In this document: in pieces, positions 32,578 through 41,198 of the stretch
How positions within the stretch are numbered: the first letter of the stretch is position 1
Layout of the letters: each line of letters begins with the position of its first letter
NCBI GenBank assembly: GCA_015055805.1
Contig: SVHN01000002.1
Span: 62,001-126,000, forward strand
DNA: 64,000 bases
From: Clostridiales bacterium
GTDB taxonomy: Bacteria > Bacillota > Clostridia > Christensenellales > Borkfalkiaceae
Reading direction: 5' to 3'
The notes under the pieces: generated by a model
Told to the model about the DNA's origin: nothing
Seen by the model: only the letters and a program-made list of their open reading frames with translations
Database searches by the model: none
Position numbers and translations under genes: made by a program

Positions 32578-34308
32578 TTATTTGCAGTAGTAGTATTCGG
32601 TAAATGTTTCGTAACCGATTACAACGTCGTCTTCTTTTGCAGAATTGAACTTAACTACTTCAACAGAGAATACCAACAAGCCTTCAGCCTCAGTTACAAC
32701 AGTTCTGTCATAAATCATAGTGCCTTCGTCTTCGGTAGCATTATAATCAACGTAAGGAACGTAAGCAACGGTTTCAGTAAGTTTGTCACCGTTCATGTTG
32801 TAAACATAGTCGGTTAAAGTAACTTCTTCGGTTGTTGCATTCTTAGTCCACTTGGTGATAACGTAGTAGTTGTCACCAAACAACGCAAACATCTCACCGC
32901 TATTCTTATTTTCAATAACTTCTTCTTCCCACTCGGTAGTTACTTTAGCGAAAGTACCTTTAGCAAGCAACCAATATTCAATAGAACTGTTATTTTCGTC
33001 GTACTTTTTGTAGATAGCGTTGCCGTTGTCAAACAATCGTACAAAAATGTACTCAGCCGTATCAGCTACAAGATTGCCGTCTGTGTTGTAGAACTTCTTT
33101 CCATCAACAATGTACTGTCCCTGGGGATGTGCTTGTGCAGAGAAAGTGGTAATCTTTTCCATTTCTTCATTGTAAAGAACCATTTCGCCTGAAATGCTAC
33201 GAGCCATATAACGGTTAGTTGCTACTGCATATAAGCCAGCATTTACAAGATAATCTTCCGCCTTACCATAAACAGTTCCAACTTTACCGTTGTTGTTGAT
33301 TTCGCAGTAAATAAGTGCATCTTCGTTCATGTTTATTCTATTGTCTTCAATAGCGTAAACCATCGCAATGTTGTCAACCTTTTCTGCAAGACCTTCTGAT
33401 GAAATCGTTCTTACAGCGTAATCCAATTTAATTTCTTTTGCGGTATTCTTTTCCAAGTTGTAAAGAATAGTTACAAGATTTGCTTTTTCTGCACCATCTT
33501 CAATAATTTCATAATCGTCACCAGTCCAATCGGTAGCGTATACATACTGAATAAGAACGTTACCGTTTGCAAGAGTATACGCCATTGCCTCTTCAGCATA
33601 AGAAGGAACTTTTACAAATCCGTAAAGATTCATATTTGCATCATAAGCGGTTACACCTGTACCATTGATATCATAATAGTAAACGTTTCCGTCTTCATCA
33701 ATCACATACTCATCAATGCTAGCAATGCTTGCAGTCTTGTTTTCAACGTGAGTAATCTTGTCGTCGACAACCTTGAAAATATAGTCACCAATCTTAGCAA
33801 GATCAGCCATGTCGTTGGTTACGATTTCATATTGCTTTACAGAACCTACGGAAACAGACTGTTCGTCATAGTATACAGTCTTTATTACAGTTTCGCTGTC
33901 AACCCTAGAAATCTCCACACCGACAGATACACCGAGATACTCACCTGTGGAATAAGGCAACTGGAATCCAGTATTTCCTCTCTTTACACTCTTAGATGCT
34001 GCAACTTTTTCAGTAGCGGCATTGTAAAGCTTGTAAGTTCTCGTGTCGTTTTGGGGATCTCTTACTTGATTCGTACCTTCGGTCTTATAAGCCAAGGTAT
34101 CTTCATAGAAAACTACCCATTCGCCACTGTGAGAAGAAACGTTCCAATCCGTAAAGTCGTTCAACTGACCAGTTTGTGTTGCAACTGCAACGGGATCTTC
34201 TTCATAAACAATTGCCGTGTTCATGGTCTTGCCGCCACAAGCTGCGAAGCAGACTGCCATCGTTAATACAAGAGCGGTAGCAATCAAGAGTTTCATTAAC
34301 TTCTTCAT
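32578..34308 (-). CDS. Large secreted lipoprotein of unknown function
   Basis: 576 residues. A lipoprotein signal (basic MKKLMKLL, hydrophobic core, lipobox AVCFAAC with Cys near residue 24) points to anchoring on the outer face of the membrane. The mature part is acidic, Tyr/Thr/Asn-rich and beta-strand-like, with repeated strands of the form DEDGNVYYYDINGTGV and NGNVLIQYVYATDW, suggesting a beta-propeller-like fold. No catalytic motif is seen. It is monocistronic with a consensus TTGACA-17-TATAAT promoter, AAAGGAG before the start and its own terminator, so it is probably abundant. Confidence 0.7.
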   Translation of the reverse strand: MKKLMKLLIATALVLTMAVCFAACGGKTMNTAIVYEEDPVAVATQTGQLNDFTDWNVSSHSGEWVVFYEDTLAYKTEGTNQVRDPQNDTRTYKLYNAATEKVAASKSVKRGNTGFQLPYSTGEYLGVSVGVEISRVDSETVIKTVYYDEQSVSVGSVKQYEIVTNDMADLAKIGDYIFKVVDDKITHVENKTASIASIDEYVIDEDGNVYYYDINGTGVTAYDANMNLYGFVKVPSYAEEAMAYTLANGNVLIQYVYATDWTGDDYEIIEDGAEKANLVTILYNLEKNTAKEIKLDYAVRTISSEGLAEKVDNIAMVYAIEDNRINMNEDALIYCEINNNGKVGTVYGKAEDYLVNAGLYAVATNRYMARSISGEMVLYNEEMEKITTFSAQAHPQGQYIVDGKKFYNTDGNLVADTAEYIFVRLFDNGNAIYKKYDENNSSIEYWLLAKGTFAKVTTEWEEEVIENKNSGEMFALFGDNYYVITKWTKNATTEEVTLTDYVYNMNGDKLTETVAYVPYVDYNATEDEGTMIYDRTVVTEAEGLLVFSVEVVKFNSAKEDDVVIGYETFTEYYYCK

Positions 34309-34380
34309 AACTTTTTTTCTCCTTTTTTTACTTATCTTTCGTGTTATGATATGCCGAAAGATATTTATTTGTTACTCTAA

Positions 34381-34409
34381 TTATATTATCATTAAAATTT
34401 TTTGTCAAT
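34381..34409 (-). promoter_or_regulatory. Consensus promoter for the lipoprotein gene
   Basis: Minus-strand TTGACA (34404-34409), 17-nt spacer, TATAAT (34381-34386): a perfect match to both boxes and spacing. Confidence 0.9.
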
Positions 34410-34742
34410 AGTTTTTCCCGATATTTAAAGTTTTTTTAGAATTTTTCTCCCATTTTCCCTTTTACAACCCCGTAATTTTGTTGACTTTTCAACAATTTTC
34501 ACCGTTTTATTTGGATTATATACATTATATAATAAGGGCGTTGCGAATAGTTCTAATGGTATTATATAGAAAAGAATTGCATAAAATAACGATATTTTTA
34601 AAAGTGTCTTATTGTGCAAATTGTCGTACTTTTTTTATAAACTCTCGTACAAAATTTGTTGTATAATTAATAGTGGAAATTGTGAGCGATACACGTCACC
34701 ACAGAGAAAGAAAAATATTAATTTTTTTGACAGAATATCGGC
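34410..34742. other. AT-rich gene-free stretch between two divergent promoters
   Basis: About 330 bp with no credible coding frame: only short frames, without ribosome sites. A TTGTTGAC...TTTTCAACAA inverted repeat lies near 34480-34495. I see no RNA gene or repeat from the two main repeat families. Confidence 0.5.
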
Positions 34743-34771
34743 TTGCAAAAACAAACGATAAAGAATATAAT
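34743..34771 (+). promoter_or_regulatory. Promoter for malic enzyme
   Basis: TTGCAA (34743-34748), 17-nt spacer, TATAAT (34766-34771), about 35 nt before the ATG. Confidence 0.75.
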
Positions 34772-34805
34772 ATAATAAACAAAGAACAACAGGGGGAGAC
34801 CAAAA

Positions 34806-35987
34806 ATGGATTATGCAAAAGAATCACTTAAACTTCACGGCGAATTAAGGGGAAAATTAGAAGTCGTATCTAAAGTCAAGGTAGAGAACAAAGAAGACTT
34901 ATCGCTCGCCTACACACCAGGCGTTGCGGAGCCGTGTATTGCAATCAATAAAGATTATAACAGGTCGTTTGAACTGACCGCTAGGGGCAATATGGTTGCC
35001 GTTATTACCGACGGAACGGCTGTTTTAGGGCTTGGCGATATCGGACCTGAGGCAGGAATGCCCGTTATGGAAGGAAAGTGCGTACTATTCAAGAACTTTG
35101 GCGGTGTTGATGCTATCCCCCTATGCATAAGAAGTAAAGAAGTAGACGATATCGTTAGAACGATAAAGCTTTTGTCGGGCAGTTTCGGCGGTGTAAACCT
35201 AGAAGATATTTCTGCGCCGAGATGCTTTGAAATAGAAAAGAGATTAAAGGAAGATCCCGAAGTGGATATCCCCGTTTTCCACGACGATCAACACGGAACG
35301 GCTGTCGTTTGCGTAGCGGCTTGCATTAACGCGTTAAAGCTCGTCGGCAAAAAGTGGGAAGACGTTAGTATAGTTTTCAGCGGCGCAGGCGCGGCTGGCG
35401 AAGCTATTGCTAAACTTATGATAACTATGGGCGCAAAAGACGTCGTTATGTGCGACAGAAGGGGCATTATTTATAAAGGCAGAGTTGAAGGCATGAATTC
35501 TGAAAAGGAAAAGATTGCCGAATTTACAAACAAACTGTGCAAAAAGGGCACTCTTGCTGACGCACTTAAAGGTGCGGACATCTTCGTTGGCGTTAGCTCA
35601 CCCGGTCTTTTAACCGAAGAAATGGTTGCATCAATGAATAAGGGTGCGATAGTTATGCCTATGGCTAACCCGACACCAGAAATTATGCCCGAACTAGCGT
35701 TAAAAGCAGGCGCAGCAGTAGTTGGTACAGGCAGAAGTGATTATCCCAACCAGATAAACAACGTTCTTGCTTTCCCCGGAATTTTCCGTGGCGCGCTCGA
35801 TTGCAGAGCTACCGACATAAACGAAGAGATGAAAGTCGCTGCCGCTAAAGCAATCGCATCTTTGGTTTCAGACGAAGAATTAAAATCTGATTATATTATC
35901 CCCTCACCTTTTGATAAGCGTGTAGGCCCGACCGTAGCAAAAGCGGTTAGAGCCGCAGCAGAGGCGACCGGGGTAAACAGAATTTAA
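34806..35987 (+). CDS. NAD(P)-dependent malic enzyme
   Basis: Oxidative decarboxylation of malate to pyruvate and CO2. The 393-residue short form has the malate-binding LSLAYTPGVAEPC near residue 38, the catalytic Tyr/Lys region, metal-binding FHDDQHGTAVVCVAA and the nucleotide loop VFSGAGAAGEAIAKLM near residue 192. AGGGGGAG lies 8 nt before the ATG. Cofactor preference cannot be decided. The next gene starts inside its stop codon, so the two are co-translated. Confidence 0.96.
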   Translation: MDYAKESLKLHGELRGKLEVVSKVKVENKEDLSLAYTPGVAEPCIAINKDYNRSFELTARGNMVAVITDGTAVLGLGDIGPEAGMPVMEGKCVLFKNFGGVDAIPLCIRSKEVDDIVRTIKLLSGSFGGVNLEDISAPRCFEIEKRLKEDPEVDIPVFHDDQHGTAVVCVAACINALKLVGKKWEDVSIVFSGAGAAGEAIAKLMITMGAKDVVMCDRRGIIYKGRVEGMNSEKEKIAEFTNKLCKKGTLADALKGADIFVGVSSPGLLTEEMVASMNKGAIVMPMANPTPEIMPELALKAGAAVVGTGRSDYPNQINNVLAFPGIFRGALDCRATDINEEMKVAAAKAIASLVSDEELKSDYIIPSPFDKRVGPTVAKAVRAAAEATGVNRI

Positions 35988-36295
35988 TGGGCTTTTTTGA
36001 AAAGGTTTACGAAATAGTAAAAACTATCCCCTATGGTATGGTAATGAGTTACGGTGACGTAGCAAGGCTTGCAGGAAATCCGCGCGCCGCAAGGCAAGTT
36101 GGCTGGGCTTTGCACGTCAACCCATCTCCCGACACCATACCTTGTTATAGGGTAGTGAATAGATTTGGAGAAGTGAGCAAGGCGTTTGCATTTGGCGGAG
36201 AAAACCGTCAAAAACAACTTTTAGCGCAAGAAGGAATAACTTTTGACGAAAAAGGTTGTGTAAAACCTTGCTTTTTTGTTTTAAAACAGATATAA
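35987..36295 (+). CDS. MGMT-family DNA-binding protein with PCYRV motif
   Basis: 102 residues, only the O6-alkylguanine-DNA-alkyltransferase DNA-binding/catalytic domain. YEIVKTIPYGMVMSYGDVAR (helix-turn-helix) and NPRAARQVGWALHVNPSP are typical. The active-site block is TIPCYRVVNR: Cys is kept, but the usual His after it is Tyr. Alkyltransferase-like proteins instead lose the Cys (PWHR). It may be a weak methyltransferase or a damage-recognition protein. It overlaps malic enzyme by 1 nt, a coupling without clear functional reason. Confidence 0.85.
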   Translation: MGFFEKVYEIVKTIPYGMVMSYGDVARLAGNPRAARQVGWALHVNPSPDTIPCYRVVNRFGEVSKAFAFGGENRQKQLLAQEGITFDEKGCVKPCFFVLKQI

Positions 36296-36324
36296 TAACT
36301 AATGCTTGATAAAAAGAAACAGCA

Positions 36325-36360
36325 AGTGAAAAGTAAATAGTGAACAACGAATAGTTGTTA
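36325..36360. repeat. AGTGAAGAGTGAATAGTTG repeat, diverged locus 3
   Basis: AGTGAAAAGTAAATAGTGAA followed by CAACGAATAGTTG ends just before the tRNA-Pro gene. It resembles 6432-6454 and 16341-16370. Confidence 0.45.
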
Positions 36361-36436
36361 CGGGGTGTAGCGCAGTTGGTAGCGCGCTTGGTTCGGGACC
36401 AAGAGGTCGTGGGTTCAAATCCCGTCACTCCGACCA
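36361..36436 (+). tRNA. tRNA-Pro (anticodon CGG)
   Basis: Cloverleaf of 76 nt: acceptor CGGGGTG with CACTCCG, discriminator A and encoded CCA. The anticodon stem CTTGG/CCAAG holds the loop TTCGGGA, anticodon CGG for codon CCG. The T-arm is GTGGGTTCAAATCCCG. Confidence 0.96.
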
Positions 36437-36438
36437 TA

Positions 36439-36470
36439 AAAAAAGGATAGCATACAGCTATCCTTTTTTT
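36439..36470 (+). terminator. Terminator after tRNA-Pro
   Basis: AAAAAAGGATAGC pairs with GCTATCCTTTTTT around a 4-nt loop. Confidence 0.9.
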
Positions 36471-36505
36471 ATGTTGTAATGCACGCAGTAGATAAGCACT
36501 TATGT

Positions 36506-36632
36506 AATAAGGGATTAGATACAAGTGTGGCTAGGCTCGAAAAAGGGTTTGGACTGAGTTGACCTTGTTGGTCACGAAGGTCAAATCCCTTTTTCAGTAA
36601 ACGACGCCACACGCCGTATATAAACCCTTATT
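36506..36632 (+). repeat. Structured interspersed element, copy 6, with remnant upstream
   Basis: Outer arms AATAAGGGATTAGATAC and GTATATAAACCCTTATT. The stem GTGTGGC/GCCACAC is followed by GAAAAAGGGTTTGGAC with GTCAAATCCCTTTTTC. The inner hairpin is TGACC (36560-36564) with GGTCA (36570-36574). The right edge overlaps the lysC stop codon. At 36484-36502 the string CGCAGTAGATAAGCACTTA matches the end of copy 1, a remnant of another copy. Confidence 0.86.
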
Positions 36633-37947
36633 TGTTGAAGGCTGAGTATATTGCCTTAATACACTTCTCGTAATCACTATTTGCAACACCGATAATAATA
36701 TTCAATTCGCTTGAGCCTTGGTCAATCATACGAATATTTATATTTGCGTTTGCTAGCGCGGTAAACAAGGTTGCGGCTGTACCGGGCCGGCGCGCCATAC
36801 CGTGTCCAACGGTTGCTATCAATGAAATATTTTCTATAACGTGGACGTAATCAGGATTAACGTTTTCTCTAATCTCGCCAACCAAGTCGTTGAGTACGCC
36901 GTTTGCAAGTTGGTCGGTTTCTAAAACGATAGACAAGGTATCAATGCCAGACGGCAAATGTTCTACGCATAGTCCGTAATGCTCAACAACTGAAAGCACG
37001 CGACGGATAAATCCGACTTCTGCGTTCATCATTGATTTTTCTATCAATAAAACGGTAAAGTTTTTCTTGCCAGCGATACCTGTAATGATGCTGTTATCGT
37101 CGTTTACGTACTGTTCGTTGGGAACGATCATTGTACCCTTATCTTCGGGCTTAAAGGTGTTTTTAATATTAATGGGAATTCTTCCTTTCATAACAGGGGT
37201 TATAGCCTCTGCGTGAAGGACTGATGCGCCCATATAGGATAGTTCGCGAACTTCCTTATAAGTAATCTGTTTTATAACCTTAGGATTATCAACTATTCTG
37301 GGATCGCAAACCAAAAATCCGCTGACGTCCGTCCAGTTCTCGTACAAGCCCGCCTTTGTTCCACGAGCAATGATTGAACCTGTTATGTCGCTACCACCAC
37401 GACTGAAAGTCTTGATTTGGCCTTGAAAATTCTTGCCGTAAAATCCCGGAATAACCGCCTTTTCAACGCCGTTTAAGCGGCTCATTACTTTATCGTCGGT
37501 ATAGTCTTGATTGAGTTTTCCGTGACTGTCAAATCTTATCATATCGGCAGCATCAACAAACTCGTACCCGAAAAAGTCCGCAGCGATAATCGCGCTTAAA
37601 TATTCGCCACGCGATGCGGCAAAGTCTGCGCACTTGCTCTCGTTAATTTCCTTTTCGGTTTTATCGAGAACACTTTCGATATCAAGGCTTAATTCTAAGT
37701 CCTTTACTATCTCGGTAAATCTTTGACGGATAACCTTAAAAGTTTCCTTACACGTTCCGCTCTCTACGACTTCGTTATAGCAACGATACAACATATCGGT
37801 GATTTTGATATCGTCCTTAAAGCGTTTGCCCGGTGCGGAAACGATTATAAATCTTCTCTCAGGGTCTGATTGTACTATGTTTTTTACCTGTCTTATTGCT
37901 TTGGCGTCAGCCATTGACGTGCCGCCGAATTTACAAACCTTAATCAT
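36628..37947 (-). CDS. lysC: Aspartate kinase
   Basis: First step of the aspartate pathway to lysine, threonine and methionine. 439 residues: kinase domain with CKFGGTSMADAKAI at residues 6-19, FSRGGSDITGSI near 180, and two ACT regulatory domains at the C-terminus (about 300-439, with SGIDTLSIVLETD and ANINIRMIDQGSSELNIIIG). It resembles the class with tandem ACT domains, feedback-inhibited by lysine or threonine. No lysine riboswitch is seen upstream, where the DUF1015 gene overlaps by 4 nt. Its stop lies in repeat copy 6. Confidence 0.95.
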   Translation of the reverse strand: MIKVCKFGGTSMADAKAIRQVKNIVQSDPERRFIIVSAPGKRFKDDIKITDMLYRCYNEVVESGTCKETFKVIRQRFTEIVKDLELSLDIESVLDKTEKEINESKCADFAASRGEYLSAIIAADFFGYEFVDAADMIRFDSHGKLNQDYTDDKVMSRLNGVEKAVIPGFYGKNFQGQIKTFSRGGSDITGSIIARGTKAGLYENWTDVSGFLVCDPRIVDNPKVIKQITYKEVRELSYMGASVLHAEAITPVMKGRIPINIKNTFKPEDKGTMIVPNEQYVNDDNSIITGIAGKKNFTVLLIEKSMMNAEVGFIRRVLSVVEHYGLCVEHLPSGIDTLSIVLETDQLANGVLNDLVGEIRENVNPDYVHVIENISLIATVGHGMARRPGTAATLFTALANANINIRMIDQGSSELNIIIGVANSDYEKCIKAIYSAFNK

Positions 37948-39173
37948 TTCGTTATTCTTCTCCCTTCTAAATAATAGCGTTTCTCTACCCCTTCCCCCAT
38001 TGAAAAGGTCTTGCGTGGGAACGCGCCGTTTTTGGATACGTATTTGAAAAGGTCGGATTTATCAAGCTTTTCAAACAATATACCTACTGCTTTTCCGTTT
38101 TCGTCCACGAGTTTTTTAAGATTGCTTTCTCCGTGAACGTAATCTACGCCGCCGCCGTTTTCTGTTATATATTCTTTAATATATTTATCCACCGCGCGGA
38201 TACCGTCGGGAAGTCCGTTCTTACCAACGCTTGCCTTGGTTTTTCCGTCCGCGTAAATTTTCATGTTCCCACCGTCAACACTTTCAAGTCCACTAAGGAA
38301 CTTTTCTGTATCCACGCCGAAAACGTATCTAAATATCGGTTCAAAGTATATACCTTCGTCGTAAACGTTTACAAGTTCGACCAACGCGTATCTTGCAGGG
38401 TGGTCCTTTGTTTCCGTTTCGGTCAAGGTCTTTTTAACGTTATTCCAATGCGTTTTTGCCGTTGCCAAAGAGTGGTTTCCGTCACCAACAGCAAACAAGA
38501 ATTTATCTTCTCTACCGTATTTATTAATAAGTCTTTCGGGCGATAAAAGGTCTTGGAACTTTTCTATAACACCCGATTTGTCGTCAACAAAGTAGCCTTC
38601 GATATGTCCGCCGCCCATATTTAGGTCAAAGTCGTAAAGTTTTTTAAGGCTTTGCCTATTCTCGTACAAGCGTTCGGTAATCTCTCTTTTTTCGTCGTCG
38701 AACAGCACCATAACGTGCGGAAATTCAACGTCTGCGTCCTTTCTTATTTTTAAGCGGGGCGGTATACGCTCTTCTATCGTGCCTTCGGTCGCCCTTATAA
38801 GCGCGTCGCTTTTTTGACTATACTCGTATTTTTCTAGGTCGATTGCCGCCATAAGTCCTATACGGCGTTCGACGTACGGTGTCTTTCTAACCGTTAAAAC
38901 AAACCCTTTATCTAACGCGGAAAAAACGCCGTTTGATAAATATTCTTTTATATTTGAATTTATCTTTGCTATCCTTTCTTCTGCGTTATCTTCAAGATAT
39001 ATCTCTGGAAGTGTTAGCTTTAAGGTGCTCTTTTTGTCGCCGACCTTATTTTCTAGTTCGGTCCAGTAATCCTTTTCGCTAGTAAACTGGTCGCAAGCAA
39101 TGCACGCCCATGCGCCCAAGTCGTCGGTTGATGGTAGTAATATGTTATCTGCTTTAAGCCCTGTTTCTCTCAT
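37944..39173 (-). CDS. DUF1015-family protein
   Basis: 409 residues, soluble. The family signature FAVGDGNHSLATAKTHW lies near residue 205, and the N-terminus (LLPSTDDLGAWACIACDQFT) and MGGGHIEGYFVDD are also typical. The function is not established; the family is common in anaerobic Firmicutes. Its stop overlaps the lysC start (ATGA), so it is the upstream partner of lysC. No ribosome site stronger than GAGA is visible before the ATG. Confidence 0.88.
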   Translation of the reverse strand: MRETGLKADNILLPSTDDLGAWACIACDQFTSEKDYWTELENKVGDKKSTLKLTLPEIYLEDNAEERIAKINSNIKEYLSNGVFSALDKGFVLTVRKTPYVERRIGLMAAIDLEKYEYSQKSDALIRATEGTIEERIPPRLKIRKDADVEFPHVMVLFDDEKREITERLYENRQSLKKLYDFDLNMGGGHIEGYFVDDKSGVIEKFQDLLSPERLINKYGREDKFLFAVGDGNHSLATAKTHWNNVKKTLTETETKDHPARYALVELVNVYDEGIYFEPIFRYVFGVDTEKFLSGLESVDGGNMKIYADGKTKASVGKNGLPDGIRAVDKYIKEYITENGGGVDYVHGESNLKKLVDENGKAVGILFEKLDKSDLFKYVSKNGAFPRKTFSMGEGVEKRYYLEGRRITK

Positions 39174-39189
39174 TTTTTATCCGTCCTAT

Positions 39190-39324
39190 TTATGCGTTAA
39201 GGTAAAGTACGAAAACGGTTATTACGGCAAGTGCCAAGGCTATACCGATTAAACCTACGTGTTTCCAAAACACTTTCGCTCTGCTTTTGTCTTCGTTGTT
39301 CGGTTGAATATTTCTGTTATCCAT
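39190..39324 (-). CDS. 44-residue single-pass membrane protein
   Basis: An ATG at 39322-39324 follows AGGAGGGG at 5 nt, a strong ribosome site. The frame runs 44 codons to a TAA 16 nt before the DUF1015 gene. Polar N-terminus (MDNRNIQPNNEDKSRAK) and one membrane helix (VGLIGIALALAVITVFVLYL). It lies 9 nt after cdaA in the same operon. No family is recognised; an accessory role to the diadenylate cyclase membrane complex is only a guess. Confidence 0.7.
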   Translation of the reverse strand: MDNRNIQPNNEDKSRAKVFWKHVGLIGIALALAVITVFVLYLNA

Positions 39325-39333
39325 ATTCCCCTC

Positions 39334-40161
39334 CTATTTCCTTGCGCTTTCAAGCTCTTGCCAGTAATACTTGGTGAGCGTCTTTTTAAGCATTTCTATA
39401 TCCGCGTATCTGGTTATCTTTCCTGCCCTTGCTACGGATATAATACCCGTCTCTTCGGAAACGATAAGCGACACTACGTCTATTGTTTCGGTAACGCCTA
39501 TTCCCGCCCTGTGTCTTGTTCCCAAATCCTTAGGGATATTATCGTTCTGCGAAAGAGGTAAAAAGCAGCCTGCCGAAACTATCTTTGTTCCGCTTATTAC
39601 CATTGCGCCGTCGTGTAGTGGCGTTTTGGGAAAGAATACGCTCTCAATAAGCGCGCTTGAAATATCGCTGTCTAAACGCACGCCACTATCTAATATCTGA
39701 CCGGGAACGTTGCCCGTAGACAAAACGATTATTGCGCCGACGTCGTTTTTAGACATGTTTTGCAATGCTTTTATTATCTCGACGATACAGGTCTGTATCC
39801 TTTCTTCGTCGTAAGACAATCCGTCGTGCTTAACGTCAACCATCTTGTTGTGCTTTCTTGCCCAAATAATTCTTTTTATCTCGGTAGAGTAAAGCACTAA
39901 AATCGCCACTATAAACACAGCAGGCACTATCAAGAATATCGCGCTGTTAATGTTGTTTATAAAGGTAAGAATTACCGCCGATATCACCATGACCATAACA
40001 AACAGCACGGTCATTGTTTCCGACTCGTTGTCGGACAAGAATTTTATCATATAGTAGTAAAGCACGGTAAACACGCCTATACTGACCAGCATTCCCACCG
40101 TCATTTCCGGACTGGACGTAAAACTATTCCAAACCGCTGATAATCTTTCGCCAAGATTCAT
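39334..40161 (-). CDS. cdaA: Diadenylate cyclase CdaA
   Basis: Makes c-di-AMP from two ATP; the main housekeeping cyclase of Firmicutes, controlling potassium and osmolyte balance and cell-wall stress. 275 residues: three membrane helices (about 20-105), then the DisA_N catalytic domain with PLHDGAMVISGTKIVSAGC and GTRHRAGIGVTETIDVVS, the DGA and RHR motifs. The usual Firmicute partners cdaR and glmM do not follow; here holA and comEC precede it and a tiny membrane protein, DUF1015 and lysC follow. Confidence 0.96.
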   Translation of the reverse strand: MNLGERLSAVWNSFTSSPEMTVGMLVSIGVFTVLYYYMIKFLSDNESETMTVLFVMVMVISAVILTFINNINSAIFLIVPAVFIVAILVLYSTEIKRIIWARKHNKMVDVKHDGLSYDEERIQTCIVEIIKALQNMSKNDVGAIIVLSTGNVPGQILDSGVRLDSDISSALIESVFFPKTPLHDGAMVISGTKIVSAGCFLPLSQNDNIPKDLGTRHRAGIGVTETIDVVSLIVSEETGIISVARAGKITRYADIEMLKKTLTKYYWQELESARK

Positions 40162-40173
40162 TGTTTCACCACC

Positions 40174-41142
40174 TTATTTGTCTGTCATTATCTTAAACAC
40201 GGTCAAGAACACGCCTTCAATGGCGTCAATCTGACCGCTTTTTATTTTATAATCGGTATCTGTAAGGATATCCACCGCGCTTTTTAACGCGCGCTTTTTA
40301 AACATATCCGACTGTTCCTTAGTCTTTCTTGCTGCAAACTCTTTAACCCCGAACGCCGCAGCTAGTTCAGGTACAGTCTTTCCGCTAATTGCTGCGTGAA
40401 GTAGTCGTCTAAAATAATTATACACCGAAGTTATTATTCTCTGCGGAGTTTCGCCCTTGCTCATCATATCGGTTATAACGGCAAGTGCTTTGTCGAATTT
40501 TTTGCGCCCGATAAAATCGGTCATTTCGTAAATTTTATACTCGACGTCGCGAACGACCATTTGGTCGATATCGTCTTGCTTAATCGTTCCGCCCGTCCCG
40601 ACGTAGGATATAAGTTTTAACGTTTCAGTTTCTATTCTAGTCATATCCGACGAACAGTATTCGGCAAGGGTTTTTGCCGTTTCGCCGTCAATAGCAACGT
40701 TTGCCCTACCGCACTCGGCTTTTATCCATTTTACCAGCAGCGAAACGTCGGCTTTTGAACAGTTAACCGCGCATACGCTGTTAAATTTTTTAAGCGCGTC
40801 GCAGGGGCTTTGATTAAGTATTGCAAGGATACTGCAATCAGACGGGTTTTCGAGATACTCTTTAAGTCCGCTCTTTAAGTAGTCCTGCTTGGGATAAAAT
40901 TCCCTTAACACGGTCATGCGTTTAGGACTCATAAACGGATAGCCGTTAAGAGATGCCGTTAAGTCTGCTGCCGACGTATCACCGTCAAGCACGACTAGGT
41001 TTAGTTCGGGGTTTTCTACGAACTTATTGATTAGCAGTTTAAGTCCACGTTCCCGAAAAAAAACGTCTTCACCCTCAAATAGATATACGGAGAACGTCGC
41101 TCCGCCCTCCATTTGATTTTTAAATTCCGTGTAACTTTGCAT
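40174..41142 (-). CDS. holA: DNA polymerase III delta subunit
   Basis: Clamp-loader wrench subunit. 322 residues from the ATG at 41140-41142, preceded by AGAGGAAG; an ATG at 41166 has no good site. Family features: an N-terminal AAA-like domain (VYLFEGEDVFFRERGLKLL; degenerate P-loop), LNGYPFMSPKRMTVLREFYP and the helical C-terminal domain. It follows comEC, an order found in many Firmicutes. The 12-nt gap to cdaA suggests co-transcription. Confidence 0.94.
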   Translation of the reverse strand: MQSYTEFKNQMEGGATFSVYLFEGEDVFFRERGLKLLINKFVENPELNLVVLDGDTSAADLTASLNGYPFMSPKRMTVLREFYPKQDYLKSGLKEYLENPSDCSILAILNQSPCDALKKFNSVCAVNCSKADVSLLVKWIKAECGRANVAIDGETAKTLAEYCSSDMTRIETETLKLISYVGTGGTIKQDDIDQMVVRDVEYKIYEMTDFIGRKKFDKALAVITDMMSKGETPQRIITSVYNYFRRLLHAAISGKTVPELAAAFGVKEFAARKTKEQSDMFKKRALKSAVDILTDTDYKIKSGQIDAIEGVFLTVFKIMTDK

Positions 41143-41198
41143 ACTTCCTCTTATACATTTTATCATCTTTTAAGGGTTTTTGCAACGGTTTAAGCTTA

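Noticed and set aside
36628-39333. Lysine riboswitch in the lysC operon
   Set aside because: lysC and the DUF1015 gene overlap, and the gap to the next small gene is 16 nt; no room for an aptamer.
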